A stretch of DNA of 64,000 nt from CAVVNP01 sp963800235 (GTDB lineage: Bacteria > Actinomycetota > Acidimicrobiia > Acidimicrobiales > Iamiaceae), in assembly GCA_963800235.1 (NCBI GenBank), contig CAWDAD010000003.1:248001-312000 (forward strand), in the 5' to 3' direction. Below, one piece after another: positions 40,967 through 49,304 of this stretch (within the stretch, counting starts at the first letter, position 1; every line of letters starts with the position of its first letter). Under the pieces are notes generated by a model. It was not told where the DNA came from and searched no databases. It saw only the letters and a program-made list of their open reading frames with translations. The translations under genes were made by a program, and so were the position numbers.

Positions 40967-41830
40967 TCAGGGGTCGAGCGCCCGGGCCAGGTTGGCCGGG
41001 CTCCAGGCCTGCTCGAAGATGCTCCGGCTGAAGGGGCGGACCAGCTCGCGGAGCCGGCGGCAGCGGTCCTCGCCGAGCGGCTCCCAGCAGGCCATCGCCA
41101 GCTCGTCGGTCACCGCCTCGATGCGCTCCCGGGCCGCGCCGCCCTCCGGCGTCAGCCCGTCGCCGTCGTCGGCCCAGCCCCGGGCCCGCAGCCGCGCCAC
41201 CGCCGCGCCCCACTCGTCGTCGGGCCACGCCCGGCTGGTCCGGAGGGTGCCGGGGGCCAGGCCCTCGGCCCCGCTGCGCTCGTGCAGGACCAAGGCCTCG
41301 GCCCCGTCCACCCCCTCGGCCACCAGGGCGGCGACGTGGCCGTCGCCGCGGAACTCGCGCAGCAGGGTCTGCGCCCACCACAGCACCAGGTGCGGCTCGT
41401 CGGGCCAGGCCAGCCCGGCGTGGGCGGCGTAGAGCGGTCGGCCGGGAAGGGTGCACCCGGCGGCCGCCTCGGAGGCCAGGTCGGCCGCCTCGGCCAGCTC
41501 GTCGCTGCCGATCACGGCGTCGCCCAGCATGGCGCGCAAGGCCTCGTCGGCGGCCGCCAGCCGGGCGTCGAGCACGGCGGCGGGCGACGCCCGGTGCCAG
41601 GCCTCGGGGATGGCGCTGCGCACCAGCGCCGGGTGGAAGTTGAAGAAGGTGGCGATCACGACCTCGGCGCCCACCGGCCCCATGGCCGCCGACCGGGACG
41701 CGAAGTAGCCCATGCGCCGGCCCACCAGGCCCAGCCCCTCGTACCGCCGTCGGGCCTCGGGGACGAAGTAGATCATCCCGTGGTAGGGCTCGAGGGTCCG
41801 CAGCATCTTTCGGGCGACGGCGGGGTCCAT
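40967..41830 (-). CDS. SCO6745 family protein (paralogue 2)
   Basis: A 287-aa protein of the same family and length as 10800-11663: LEPYHGMIYFVPEARRRYEGLGL, GYFASRSAAMGPV, ATFFNFHPALVRSAIP, LAWPDEPHLVLWWAQTLLREFRGDGHVAAL. Function unknown. The strongly conserved LLRE(H/F)RGDGHVA block is shared with paralogue 1, while the region around residue 190 differs. It ends 10 nt from the convergent GNAT gene with no terminator-like hairpin seen. Confidence 0.85.
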   Translation of the reverse strand: MDPAVARKMLRTLEPYHGMIYFVPEARRRYEGLGLVGRRMGYFASRSAAMGPVGAEVVIATFFNFHPALVRSAIPEAWHRASPAAVLDARLAAADEALRAMLGDAVIGSDELAEAADLASEAAAGCTLPGRPLYAAHAGLAWPDEPHLVLWWAQTLLREFRGDGHVAALVAEGVDGAEALVLHERSGAEGLAPGTLRTSRAWPDDEWGAAVARLRARGWADDGDGLTPEGGAARERIEAVTDELAMACWEPLGEDRCRRLRELVRPFSRSIFEQAWSPANLARALDP

Positions 41831-41876
41831 CTCCCCAGCTTCCCAGCTCGGTCGGGGTGCCGCCCCCGGCAGGTGC

Positions 41877-43832
41877 TCAGCGCTTGGTGCGGGCCGCGGC
41901 CATCACCTTCGGGATGAGCCAGCGGGCGACGAACTCGGCGTTCTTCCCCCGGTAGTGCACGCCGTCGCTGCGCAGCTTGGTGCCGTTCTTCTGCCCGATG
42001 CAGTGGTCGCGGGGGCAGATGTACCCGGCCAGGTCGACGAGACGGGTCCGGTGGTCGTCCCGGTACACCTTCCGGATCACGTCGTTCTCGCAGTTGGCCA
42101 AGGCCATGGCGTTCGGCAGCGAGAACAGATCCAGCACCCTGGGGTCGTCGGTCCCCGGCTTGGTCACGAGGACGACGGGCGCTCCCCCGGTGGAGAGCTG
42201 GTCGACCTCGAGGCGAAGCCGACGTTCGAACACGGACTCGTACGTCGAGTCGCACTGCCCGCGCAGCTTGCCGCGCAGATCGACCTTGTAGTTGTTCAGC
42301 GCGCCGTAGAGGAGCATCACCGCGTCCGGCTTGTACTTCCTCACCAGCGCCTGGTCGCGGTTCGTGCAGTCACGCTTGACGCGGTCCACGCGGCCGTTCG
42401 GCGTATCGATGATCGTGCCCTCGGTGACCATGGGGCTGCAGCCGATGACGCCCGCGTCGATCACCGTCACCCCCAGCTCGTCGACGATGGGCTGGACGCC
42501 CTCGGTGCCGAGCACCAGCGGCACGGAGTCGCCGGTGATGAGGAGGCGCTGGGACCCGGGCTTCGACGACGCGAACACCTGCGCGTGGGGGTCGGCCACG
42601 CTGCCGGTCTGCTGCTGGGTGATGGCCGACACGCCGCCGGCGGTGCCCGCCACCAGGGCGAGGGCGGTGACCACCGCGGCGATCGGCGCCGCCAGTTCGG
42701 CCGACCAGCCCTTCAGCGCGCCGTAGCGGATCGGTCGCTCGAGCAGGAAATAGGACAGCACGGCCACGTCGAGGGCCACGAAGGTCTGCAGCCCGAGCAG
42801 CGGCCAGCTCGACAGCCCGGTCCGCTCGTGGTCCAGGTACAGGTAGATCGGCCAGTGGTACAGGTACAGCCCGTAGCTGATCAGCCCCAGCCAGCGCAGC
42901 GGGGCGAAGGACAGCACCCGGTTGACCACCATCGGCTCGGGGTGGGTGGCGCTGGCGATGACGGCGGTGACCGCCAGCCCGCAGGCGGCCAGCCCGCCCG
43001 AGTAGATCAGCCCGGTCTGCAGGTCGGTCATCGACCAGGCCACGCCCAGGAAGACGACGGCCACGATCGCCAGCGCCTCGAGGCTCACCCGGTTCGCCCG
43101 GGTGCGGGTGTGCCCGTAGGCGACCTGCCACGCCGCCAGCGCCGCCCCCATGGCGATGGCGGCGATGCGGGTGTGGGTGCCGAGGTACAGGCTGTTGTCG
43201 GAGGCGGCGCCGGTGGCGTGGAGCACCACCATGAGGCCGACCGAGCCGGCGGCCAGGGCGAGCGCCGCCCGCAGGATGGTCGTGGGCCGGTCGCGCAGCT
43301 TGAGCAGGCCGAGCACCACCAGCGGCCACACCAGGTAGAACTGCTCCTCGATCGCCAGGCTCCAGGTGTGCTCGAGCGGCGAGGGGGCGAGGCCGGCCTG
43401 GAAGTAGTTCTGGCCGACGAAGATCGAGTGCCAGTTGGCGACGTAGAAGAGGGTGGCGAAGCCGTCGGCGCGGATGCCGTTCAGCTCCTCGGGGCTGGCC
43501 ACGACGTGGGCGTAGAGCGCCACGCCGAGGAGGGCGACGATCAGCGCCGGGAACAGGCGCCGGGCCCGCCGGGTCCAGAAGTTGCCGAGCCGGATGCGGC
43601 GCGAGCCCCGCCACTCGGTCAGCAGCAGCAGGGTGATGAGGTAGCCGGAGAGGACGAAGAACAGGTCGACGCCCAGGTAGCCGCCGCTCAGGTGGCCGCC
43701 GTGGAACAGCAGCACCCCGGCCACCGCCGCGCCGCGCAGGCCGTCGAGGGCGCCGATGTGGCGCAGCCCCCGCCGCCCGGTGGCCCCGGGCGCCCGCCGC
43801 GCCGCGACCGGCTCGTCGAGTGTTGCGGTCAA
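41877..43832 (-). CDS. OafA-type acyltransferase with C-terminal SGNH domain
   Basis: A 651-aa O-acetyltransferase for cell-surface glycans. The N-terminal acyltransferase-3 domain has about ten membrane helices, starting with the family motif IGALDGLRGAAVAGVLLFHGG, then GYLGVDLFFVLSGYLI, WTRRARRLFPALI and HTWSLAIEEQFYLVWP. The C-terminal SGNH domain has LLITGDSVPL (block I), LYGALNNYKV (Asn) and RSDGVHYRGKN (Asp-His pair). The start is weak. TTG 43832 with AGGGG upstream is the best in-frame choice; a TAAGCT -10-like element is about 37 nt upstream. Confidence 0.9.
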   Translation of the reverse strand: MTATLDEPVAARRAPGATGRRGLRHIGALDGLRGAAVAGVLLFHGGHLSGGYLGVDLFFVLSGYLITLLLLTEWRGSRRIRLGNFWTRRARRLFPALIVALLGVALYAHVVASPEELNGIRADGFATLFYVANWHSIFVGQNYFQAGLAPSPLEHTWSLAIEEQFYLVWPLVVLGLLKLRDRPTTILRAALALAAGSVGLMVVLHATGAASDNSLYLGTHTRIAAIAMGAALAAWQVAYGHTRTRANRVSLEALAIVAVVFLGVAWSMTDLQTGLIYSGGLAACGLAVTAVIASATHPEPMVVNRVLSFAPLRWLGLISYGLYLYHWPIYLYLDHERTGLSSWPLLGLQTFVALDVAVLSYFLLERPIRYGALKGWSAELAAPIAAVVTALALVAGTAGGVSAITQQQTGSVADPHAQVFASSKPGSQRLLITGDSVPLVLGTEGVQPIVDELGVTVIDAGVIGCSPMVTEGTIIDTPNGRVDRVKRDCTNRDQALVRKYKPDAVMLLYGALNNYKVDLRGKLRGQCDSTYESVFERRLRLEVDQLSTGGAPVVLVTKPGTDDPRVLDLFSLPNAMALANCENDVIRKVYRDDHRTRLVDLAGYICPRDHCIGQKNGTKLRSDGVHYRGKNAEFVARWLIPKVMAAARTKR

Positions 43833-43967
43833 CGACGAACCCCTGGCCGGCCGTGCACGGAGCGGACAGCTTACGGAGGGGCGCCCGTCGCCCAAAAAGA
43901 GGGCGGACGAGACGGGCCGCCGGGCGCCGGTGCGGGATGCGGGCCACCTGCCGTCCGGCGTGCCGCC

Positions 43968-43973
43968 TACGGT
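43968..43973 (+). promoter_or_regulatory. -10 element (TACGGT) of the SDR gene
   Basis: TACGGT, 6 nt before GTG 43980. Confidence 0.55.
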
Positions 43974-43979
43974 GACGCC

Positions 43980-44873
43980 GTGACCCCTGATCCTCCCGGT
44001 GGCCTGGACGGCGCGGTCGTGGCGGTCACCGGCGCGAACGTCGGCATCGGCCTCGAGACGGCGGTCGGCGTGGCCGGGTGCGGCGCCACCACCCTGCTCG
44101 CCTGTCGCGACCGCCAGAAGGCCGAGGCGGCGGCCGGCGAGGTCCGCCGCCGCAGCGGCAACCACGACGTGCACGTGGTCGACCTCGACCTGGCCGACCT
44201 GGCGTCGGTCGCCGCCTGCGCCCGATCGATCCTCGAGGGCTGGGACCGGCTCGACGTGCTGGTCAACAACGCCGGCGGCATCTGGTCCGACCGGCAGACG
44301 ACCGCCCAGGGCTTCGAGCTCACCTTCGGGGTCAACCACCTCGGCCACTTCCTGCTCACCAACCTGCTGCGGGAGCGCCTGATCGCCTCGGCCCCGGCCC
44401 GGCTGGTGAACCTGACCTCGGTCGGCCACCACGGCGCGGTCACCGGCATGCACTGGGACGACCTGCAGGCCGAGCACGGGTACTCGGCCATGGGCGCCTA
44501 CTCGCAGTCGAAGCTGGCCAACCTGCTCTTCACCCGGGCGCTGGCCCGCCGGCACGACCCGACCGTGCTCACCGCCAACGCCGCCCACCCGGGCCCGGTG
44601 CGGTCGGGGTTCGGCATGGACGGCGACATGACCGGGCTCATGGCCCGCATGAACGCCCTCGTCCGCCCGTTCGAGATCAGCCCCGAGGCCGGGGCGCGCA
44701 CCTCCATCAAGCTGGCCGTCGACCCGGACCTGGCCGGTCGCACCGGCGAGTACTGGGCCCACGGCCGGCGGGGGTTCATGAGCCCGGCCGCCCGCCGCGA
44801 CGACGCCGCCGAGCGGCTGTGGCGGGTGAGCGAGGAGCTGCTCGACTCGGTCGGGTTCGGCCTCGGCGGCTGA
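43980..44873 (+). CDS. Short-chain dehydrogenase/reductase
   Basis: A 297-aa SDR of the retinol-dehydrogenase-like group. NAD(P) loop VTGANVGIG (TGxxxGIG), DLADLASV, NNAGGIW, catalytic Ser in LTSVGHHG, and the catalytic pair in AYSQSKLANLLF (YxxxK). The substrate is unknown. GTG 43980 is placed 6 nt after TACGGT. It is divergent from the acyltransferase gene and converges with the DUF3089 gene; a CCGGTCC-GGACCGG palindrome (44900-44913) between the stops may terminate transcripts. Confidence 0.9.
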   Translation: MTPDPPGGLDGAVVAVTGANVGIGLETAVGVAGCGATTLLACRDRQKAEAAAGEVRRRSGNHDVHVVDLDLADLASVAACARSILEGWDRLDVLVNNAGGIWSDRQTTAQGFELTFGVNHLGHFLLTNLLRERLIASAPARLVNLTSVGHHGAVTGMHWDDLQAEHGYSAMGAYSQSKLANLLFTRALARRHDPTVLTANAAHPGPVRSGFGMDGDMTGLMARMNALVRPFEISPEAGARTSIKLAVDPDLAGRTGEYWAHGRRGFMSPAARRDDAAERLWRVSEELLDSVGFGLGG

Positions 44874-44933
44874 GGGCGGAGGCGGCGGCCCGGCGGCAGC
44901 CGGTCCGGACCGGCCCGTCGGCGGGCGAGTCGG

Positions 44934-46196
44934 TCAGCGGGCCTTGGTGTAGGCCGCCGACTGGGCCTCGACCAGGCTCACCAGGTCGCCGAGGGGCAGG
45001 TTCACGTCCAGCAGGTGCAGCCCCCACGAGGCCCCGAGGCTGTCGACCAGGTGGGGCCGGTCGTCACCGGGCTTGCGGACGTCGGTCACCAGCAGGACGT
45101 TGGCCCCGTTGCTGGTCGTGCACCGCGCCGTCCAGAGGTCCGGGTAGGTGACCCACGGGGTCGAGAGGGAGGGGTCCGGGGGCGGGGCGAGGGCGGCGCC
45201 GGCCAGGTCCCACTTCTCGCCCGCCACCGGGACGTACGGGTGCAGGGGCGCCGACCCGCCGGCCAGGTCGGCCGGGTTGGTGCACAGCACCTCGGCGCCG
45301 GCGGTGGTCTGACCGCTGAAGCTGCGGGGCCGGCCGAACAGCGTGTCGTCGGGCGGCGGCTGGTCGAAGGTCGAGTAGGCGACCACGCAGCCGAGCTGGG
45401 TGCGGCTGCGGCAGGCCGGCACGTTGGCGAAGTCGGCCCCCACGTCCTTGCCCACCGGCACGAGCACGTTGCCGCCGATCAGCAGCGCCGAGACGAGCTG
45501 CCGACGGACCTTCGGGTCCTTGTCGATGCGGTTCTTCAGCAGCTGGTCGAGCATGCCGGCACCCTGCGAGTGGCCGATCAGCACCACGCCCCGGCCGTGG
45601 TTGTCGTGGGCGAGGTAGTCGTCCCACGCGGACTGCACGTCGCCGTAGGCGATGGCCCGGTTCTCGGCGGTCGCCTTGCCCCCGAGCGCCGAGAGCGTCA
45701 GCTGCCGGTACATCGGCGCGAACACCCGGCAGGCACGGCTGAAGCGCGACGCCTGGGTGAACGCCACCTGCCGCTCCTCGGGGTCGATGGCCAGGGTGGC
45801 GTTGGGTCCCGGCTGCTTGCTCACCGTCGGGTAGACGTAGAAGCAGTCGATGGGCGGTTCGCCGGTCGGGTGGCTGGACTCGACCGTGCGGGTGCCGTCG
45901 GCGGCGACCGAGGTGGCGTCGCGGTCGGCCGTGCACGGATCGTCGGCCAGTCCGGGCCGGCACAGCCAGACCGTGGCGGAGGCCGGAGCCGACGACGAGG
46001 GGGAGGCGGCGCCCGGTGCCGACCCGGCGTCGGTCGCGGTGGCGCCGCCGCCGGCGCGGTCGCTGCTCCCGCTTCCCGAGCCGGAGGCGCTGCCGGACGG
46101 GCCGGAGCCACCGGAGCTGCAGGCGGCGGCCAGGAGGAGCACGGCCAGCCCGGCCAGCAGCCGCGCCGTTCGCGAGCGGGCCGATCGGTGCGCCAT
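44934..46196 (-). CDS. DUF3089 lipoprotein (alpha/beta-hydrolase-like)
   Basis: A 420-aa secreted lipoprotein. The signal AGLAVLLLAAAC ends in a lipobox Cys, followed by a Ser/Gly linker. The DUF3089 domain has CFYVYPTVSKQPG, FAPMYRQLTLSALGG, AWDDYLAHDNHGRGVVLIGHSQGAGML (nucleophile-elbow-like GHSQG) and HLVDSLGASWGLHLLD. The fold suggests an esterase/lipase, substrate unknown. The start has a strong GAGGAGGAG site. It is divergent from the metal-binding lipoprotein gene across 121 bp. Confidence 0.88.
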   Translation of the reverse strand: MAHRSARSRTARLLAGLAVLLLAAACSSGGSGPSGSASGSGSGSSDRAGGGATATDAGSAPGAASPSSSAPASATVWLCRPGLADDPCTADRDATSVAADGTRTVESSHPTGEPPIDCFYVYPTVSKQPGPNATLAIDPEERQVAFTQASRFSRACRVFAPMYRQLTLSALGGKATAENRAIAYGDVQSAWDDYLAHDNHGRGVVLIGHSQGAGMLDQLLKNRIDKDPKVRRQLVSALLIGGNVLVPVGKDVGADFANVPACRSRTQLGCVVAYSTFDQPPPDDTLFGRPRSFSGQTTAGAEVLCTNPADLAGGSAPLHPYVPVAGEKWDLAGAALAPPPDPSLSTPWVTYPDLWTARCTTSNGANVLLVTDVRKPGDDRPHLVDSLGASWGLHLLDVNLPLGDLVSLVEAQSAAYTKAR

Positions 46197-46291
46197 GGTT
46201 CTCCTCCTCGGGGGCCGGCCGCGCAGCCTAGGACCGTCCGGACGGTGGCCGTCCGAGCGTCACGTCCCTTCGGCGGACCGGGACTTCACAG

Positions 46292-46314
46292 GGAATGAGA
46301 ACTGTTATCGTTTT
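46292..46314. promoter_or_regulatory. Candidate Fur/Zur-type box overlapping the promoter
   Basis: An imperfect AT-rich dyad centred on 46303 (GGAATGAGAAC-T-GTTATCGTTTT, 7 of 11 positions paired) overlaps the TATCGT -10 of the metal-binding protein gene. A Fur-family regulator is encoded immediately downstream, so metal-responsive repression is likely. Confidence 0.5.
46306..46311 (+). promoter_or_regulatory. -10 element (TATCGT)
   Basis: TATCGT, 6 nt before GTG 46318. Confidence 0.5.
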
Positions 46315-46317
46315 GAG

Positions 46318-47259
46318 GTGAGCTGGTCACCCCGCCACCGCCGGTGGACCGCCCTCCCGACGGGCGTCGTCGCCGTGGCGCTGGCCCTCGGGGTGCTCGC
46401 CGGCTGCGGCGGCCAGGCACCCGCCCGCCGGGCGGACGGCCGCATCGACGTGGTCACCACCACGACCCAGCTCACCGACTTCGCCCGCGTGGTGGGCGGC
46501 GACCACGTGGTCGTCCACGGCATCCTCAGGTCCGGGGTCGACCCCCACGACTACGAGCCCTCCCCCGCCGACCTCGACCAGATCGCCTCGGCCCAGGTCA
46601 TCGTCCAGAACGGCGTGGGGCTCGAGGGCTGGTTCGCCAGCACGATCCGCGCCGCCGAGCCGACCGGCGAGGTGGTCGACGCCAGCCGCGGCGTCGCCAT
46701 CCGCCACCCGGCGGGAACCGGTGGCGAGGGCGACCCCCACATCTGGCAGGACCCCCGGAACGCCTCGATCATGGCGGCCGACATCGAGCGGGCCCTGGTG
46801 CGCGCCGACCCCCGCCACCGCGTCGACTACGAGGCCAACCTGCGCGGCTACCAGGCCCGGCTGGCCGACCTCGACCGGTGGATCGCCGGCCGCATCGACA
46901 CCCTGTCCAACCGCCGGCTGGTCACCAACCACGACGCCTTCGGGTACTACGTGGCGCGCTACGGCCTGCAGTTCGAGGGGTCGATCGTGCCCAGCTTCGA
47001 CACCTCGGCCCAGCTGTCGGCGTCCGACGTGCAGGCGCTGGTGCGCAGGATCCGCACGACCGGGGTGAAGGCGGTCTTCTCGGAGACCTCGCTCCCGGCC
47101 AAGACCGCCGACGCCATCGGCCGGGAGGCCGGCGTGCGGGTGGTGGCGGGCCCGGGCTCGCTCTACGGCGACACCCTGGGTCCGCCGGGGTCGCCCGGCG
47201 CCACCTATGTCGGCGCCATGCGCCACAACACCGAGGTCATCGTCGACAACCTCCGCTGA
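46318..47259 (+). CDS. Metal (Zn/Mn) ABC transporter substrate-binding lipoprotein
   Basis: A 313-aa cluster A-I (ZnuA/SitA/AdcA-type) solute-binding protein. The signal has lipobox VLAGC. Metal ligands are spread over the fold: GVDPHDYEPSP (His), GDPHIWQDPRN (His), VTNHDAFGYYVARYGL (His), and SETSLPA with a later Asp (SLYGDTLG). It lacks the His-rich loop of zinc-specific ZnuA. No permease or ATPase gene follows; instead a Fur-family regulator does, so the rest of the importer must be elsewhere. GTG 46318 is supported by the promoter spacing. Confidence 0.92.
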   Translation: MSWSPRHRRWTALPTGVVAVALALGVLAGCGGQAPARRADGRIDVVTTTTQLTDFARVVGGDHVVVHGILRSGVDPHDYEPSPADLDQIASAQVIVQNGVGLEGWFASTIRAAEPTGEVVDASRGVAIRHPAGTGGEGDPHIWQDPRNASIMAADIERALVRADPRHRVDYEANLRGYQARLADLDRWIAGRIDTLSNRRLVTNHDAFGYYVARYGLQFEGSIVPSFDTSAQLSASDVQALVRRIRTTGVKAVFSETSLPAKTADAIGREAGVRVVAGPGSLYGDTLGPPGSPGATYVGAMRHNTEVIVDNLR

Positions 47260-47298
47260 TCGGCCCCTCGCCTGCCCCGGGCGCGGCGACGTGCTCGG

Positions 47299-47304
47299 TA
47301 CCCT
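47299..47304 (+). promoter_or_regulatory. -10 element (TACCCT) of the Fur-family gene
   Basis: TACCCT, 6 nt before ATG 47311. Confidence 0.55.
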
Positions 47305-47310
47305 CGGCCC

Positions 47311-47796
47311 ATGACCGACGGGCGCGTCGAGGCCGTGCTGGCCCAGGTGCGCGCCAGCGGGGGTCGGGTCACCCGCAGCCGCCGGGCCCTCGTCACCGAG
47401 GTGGCCGACGCCGGCGGCCACCTCAGCGCCGACGACCTGGCCGACCGGCTGCGACGGTCCCACCCCGAGCTGGCGGCGTCGACGGTGTACCGGCTGCTGA
47501 CCGACCTGGAGGAGCGGGGGCTGGTGCGCCACGTGCACACCGTCCACGGCCCGGCCGTGTACCACCTGGCCGACCCGACCCACCACCACCTGCGCTGCAG
47601 TCGCTGCGGCCACGTGACCGACATCCCCGACGCGGTCCTCGCCCCGGTCCGCCGGCTGCTCCACGACCGCTACGGGTTCGACCTCGACCTCGGCCACACC
47701 GCCCTGCCGGGCACCTGTGCCGCGTGCGCCGAGGGAGGCCCCGGTGCGGCGACCGAGCCCGCGGCCGGCGGGTTTGGCGGCACCGGCGGGGGGTAG
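47311..47796 (+). CDS. Fur family metal-responsive regulator (Zur-like)
   Basis: A 161-aa Fur-fold repressor. The N-terminal winged helix includes GGRVTRSRRALV, HLSADDLADRL and AASTVYRLLTDLEERGLV. The dimerisation/metal part has HHHLRCSRCGHV (ligands plus CxxC) and GTCAACAEG (second CxxC, structural zinc). Placement behind a metal-binding lipoprotein fits a zinc uptake regulator; iron or manganese cannot be excluded. The C-terminus ends in a Gly-rich tail. It has its own leaderless-type promoter as well. Confidence 0.92.
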   Translation: MTDGRVEAVLAQVRASGGRVTRSRRALVTEVADAGGHLSADDLADRLRRSHPELAASTVYRLLTDLEERGLVRHVHTVHGPAVYHLADPTHHHLRCSRCGHVTDIPDAVLAPVRRLLHDRYGFDLDLGHTALPGTCAACAEGGPGAATEPAAGGFGGTGGG

Positions 47797-47840
47797 CGCC
47801 CCTCGTCCGACCCGATCGACGACGACGAGGAGCGCGAGGC

Positions 47841-48386
47841 ATGGCAGGACTTCTGGACGGCAAGCGGGTGGCGGTGCTGGCGGCCGACGGCGTGGAGCAG
47901 GTCGAGCTGGAGCAGCCGACCGCCGCGGTGCGCGACGCCGGCGGGACCGTGACCCTGCTGTCGCTCGAGTCGGGGTCCATCCAGGCCATGCACCACGACA
48001 TCGAGCCCGCCGACAGCTTCGACGTCGACCGGCCGGTCGCCGACGCCGTGGTCGACGACTTCGACGCGCTGGTGCTGCCCGGCGGCGCGGTCAACCCCGA
48101 CCACCTCCGTCAGGACGAGGCCGCCATGGACTTCGTCCGCGACTTCGTCGGCTCCGGCAAGACCGTCGCCGCCATCTGCCACGCCCCCTGGTCGCTGGTC
48201 GAGGCCGGCGTGGTCGACGGCCGGCGGGTGACCTCGTTCCCCAGCATCCGCACCGACCTGCGCAACGCCGGGGCCGACGTGGTCGACGAGGAGGTCGTGA
48301 TCGACGGCAACCTCATCACCAGCCGCAACCCCGACGACCTCGACGCCTTCTGCTCGGCGCTGGTCGACGCCGTCCAGGGCGGCTGA
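47841..48386 (+). CDS. DJ-1/PfpI family protein
   Basis: A 181-aa class I glutamine-amidotransferase-like protein. VAVLAADGVEQVELEQP (conserved Glu), ALVLPGGAVNPDHLR, and nucleophile elbow VAAICHAPWSL (Cys-His) match PfpI/YhbO general-stress proteins, which have protease, chaperone or deglycase activities reported. Start ATG 47841 with GAGGAG and GAGG upstream. Gap to the Fur gene 44 nt. Confidence 0.92.
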   Translation: MAGLLDGKRVAVLAADGVEQVELEQPTAAVRDAGGTVTLLSLESGSIQAMHHDIEPADSFDVDRPVADAVVDDFDALVLPGGAVNPDHLRQDEAAMDFVRDFVGSGKTVAAICHAPWSLVEAGVVDGRRVTSFPSIRTDLRNAGADVVDEEVVIDGNLITSRNPDDLDAFCSALVDAVQGG

Positions 48387-48436
48387 CCGCCCCGGCGCCG
48401 GTCGCCCTCGCGGTCGCCGTCGGGCGCCGGGCCTGG

Positions 48437-48442
48437 TAGGCA
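48437..48442 (+). promoter_or_regulatory. -10-like element (TAGGCA)
   Basis: TAGGCA, 7 nt before ATG 48450. Weaker match (final A instead of T). Confidence 0.3.
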
Positions 48443-48449
48443 CCGGCGG

Positions 48450-49271
48450 ATGACCGATCACCACGACCTGGACCCGTATCGGGAGCTCAGCGACCTCCGC
48501 ATCGACCGCCCGGCGAGCGGCGTGGTGCGCATCACCCTCGACGGCCCGGGGCTGAACGCGGTCGACCACGCGGTGCACCGCCAGCTGGCGGACGTCTGGC
48601 TGGCCGTCGACCGCGACCCCGACGCCCGCGCCGCGGTGCTGCAGGGGGCCGGCAAGGCCTTCTCCGCCGGCGGCAGCTTCGAGCTGCTCGACTCCCTGAT
48701 GGACGACTACGCGGTGCGGACCCGCGTGCTGCGCGAGGCCCGGGACCTGGTGTTCAACGTCGTCAACTGCTCGAAGCCCATCGTGTCGGCCATCCACGGC
48801 CCGGCGGTGGGGGCCGGGCTGTGCGCCGGTCTGCTGGCCGACATCTCGGTGGTGGGGCGCACCGCCCGGATCATCGACGGCCACACGCGCCTCGGCGTGG
48901 CCGCCGGCGACCACGCCGCCCTCTGCTGGCCGCTGCTCTGCGGCATGGCCAAGGCCAAGTACCTGCTGCTCACCTGCGACCCGCTGACCGGCGAGGAGGC
49001 CGAGCGCATCGGGCTGGTCTCGCTCTGCGTCGACGACGACCGGGTGCAGGACCGGGCGCTCGAGCTGGCCGAGCAGCTGGCGGGCGGCGCCCAGTCCGCC
49101 ATCCGGTGGACCAAGCACACCCTCAACCACTGGTACCGGGCCAACTCGGCCATCCTCGACGCCTCGCTGGCGTACGAGTTCTTCGGCTTCGCCGGCCCCG
49201 ACGCCCGTGAAGGCCTGACCAGCCACACCGAGAAGCGCGACCCCAGCTTCACCGGACCCACCAGCGAGTAG
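48450..49271 (+). CDS. Enoyl-CoA hydratase family protein
   Basis: A 273-aa crotonase. GVVRITLDGPGLNAVDHAVHRQL (first core strand), GKAFSAGGSFELL (oxyanion loop), SAIHGPAVGAGLCAGLLADISVV and RIIDGHTRLGVAAGDHAALCWPLLCG, lacking the usual Glu at the canonical hydratase sites, so it may be an isomerase or other crotonase reaction. It is most like actinobacterial enoyl-CoA hydratases of steroid/aliphatic degradation (inference). It converges with the alpha/beta hydrolase gene. Confidence 0.88.
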   Translation: MTDHHDLDPYRELSDLRIDRPASGVVRITLDGPGLNAVDHAVHRQLADVWLAVDRDPDARAAVLQGAGKAFSAGGSFELLDSLMDDYAVRTRVLREARDLVFNVVNCSKPIVSAIHGPAVGAGLCAGLLADISVVGRTARIIDGHTRLGVAAGDHAALCWPLLCGMAKAKYLLLTCDPLTGEEAERIGLVSLCVDDDRVQDRALELAEQLAGGAQSAIRWTKHTLNHWYRANSAILDASLAYEFFGFAGPDAREGLTSHTEKRDPSFTGPTSE

Positions 49272-49304
49272 CGCCGGACGGTCGCTCGGCCGACCGGCCT
49301 CGGC

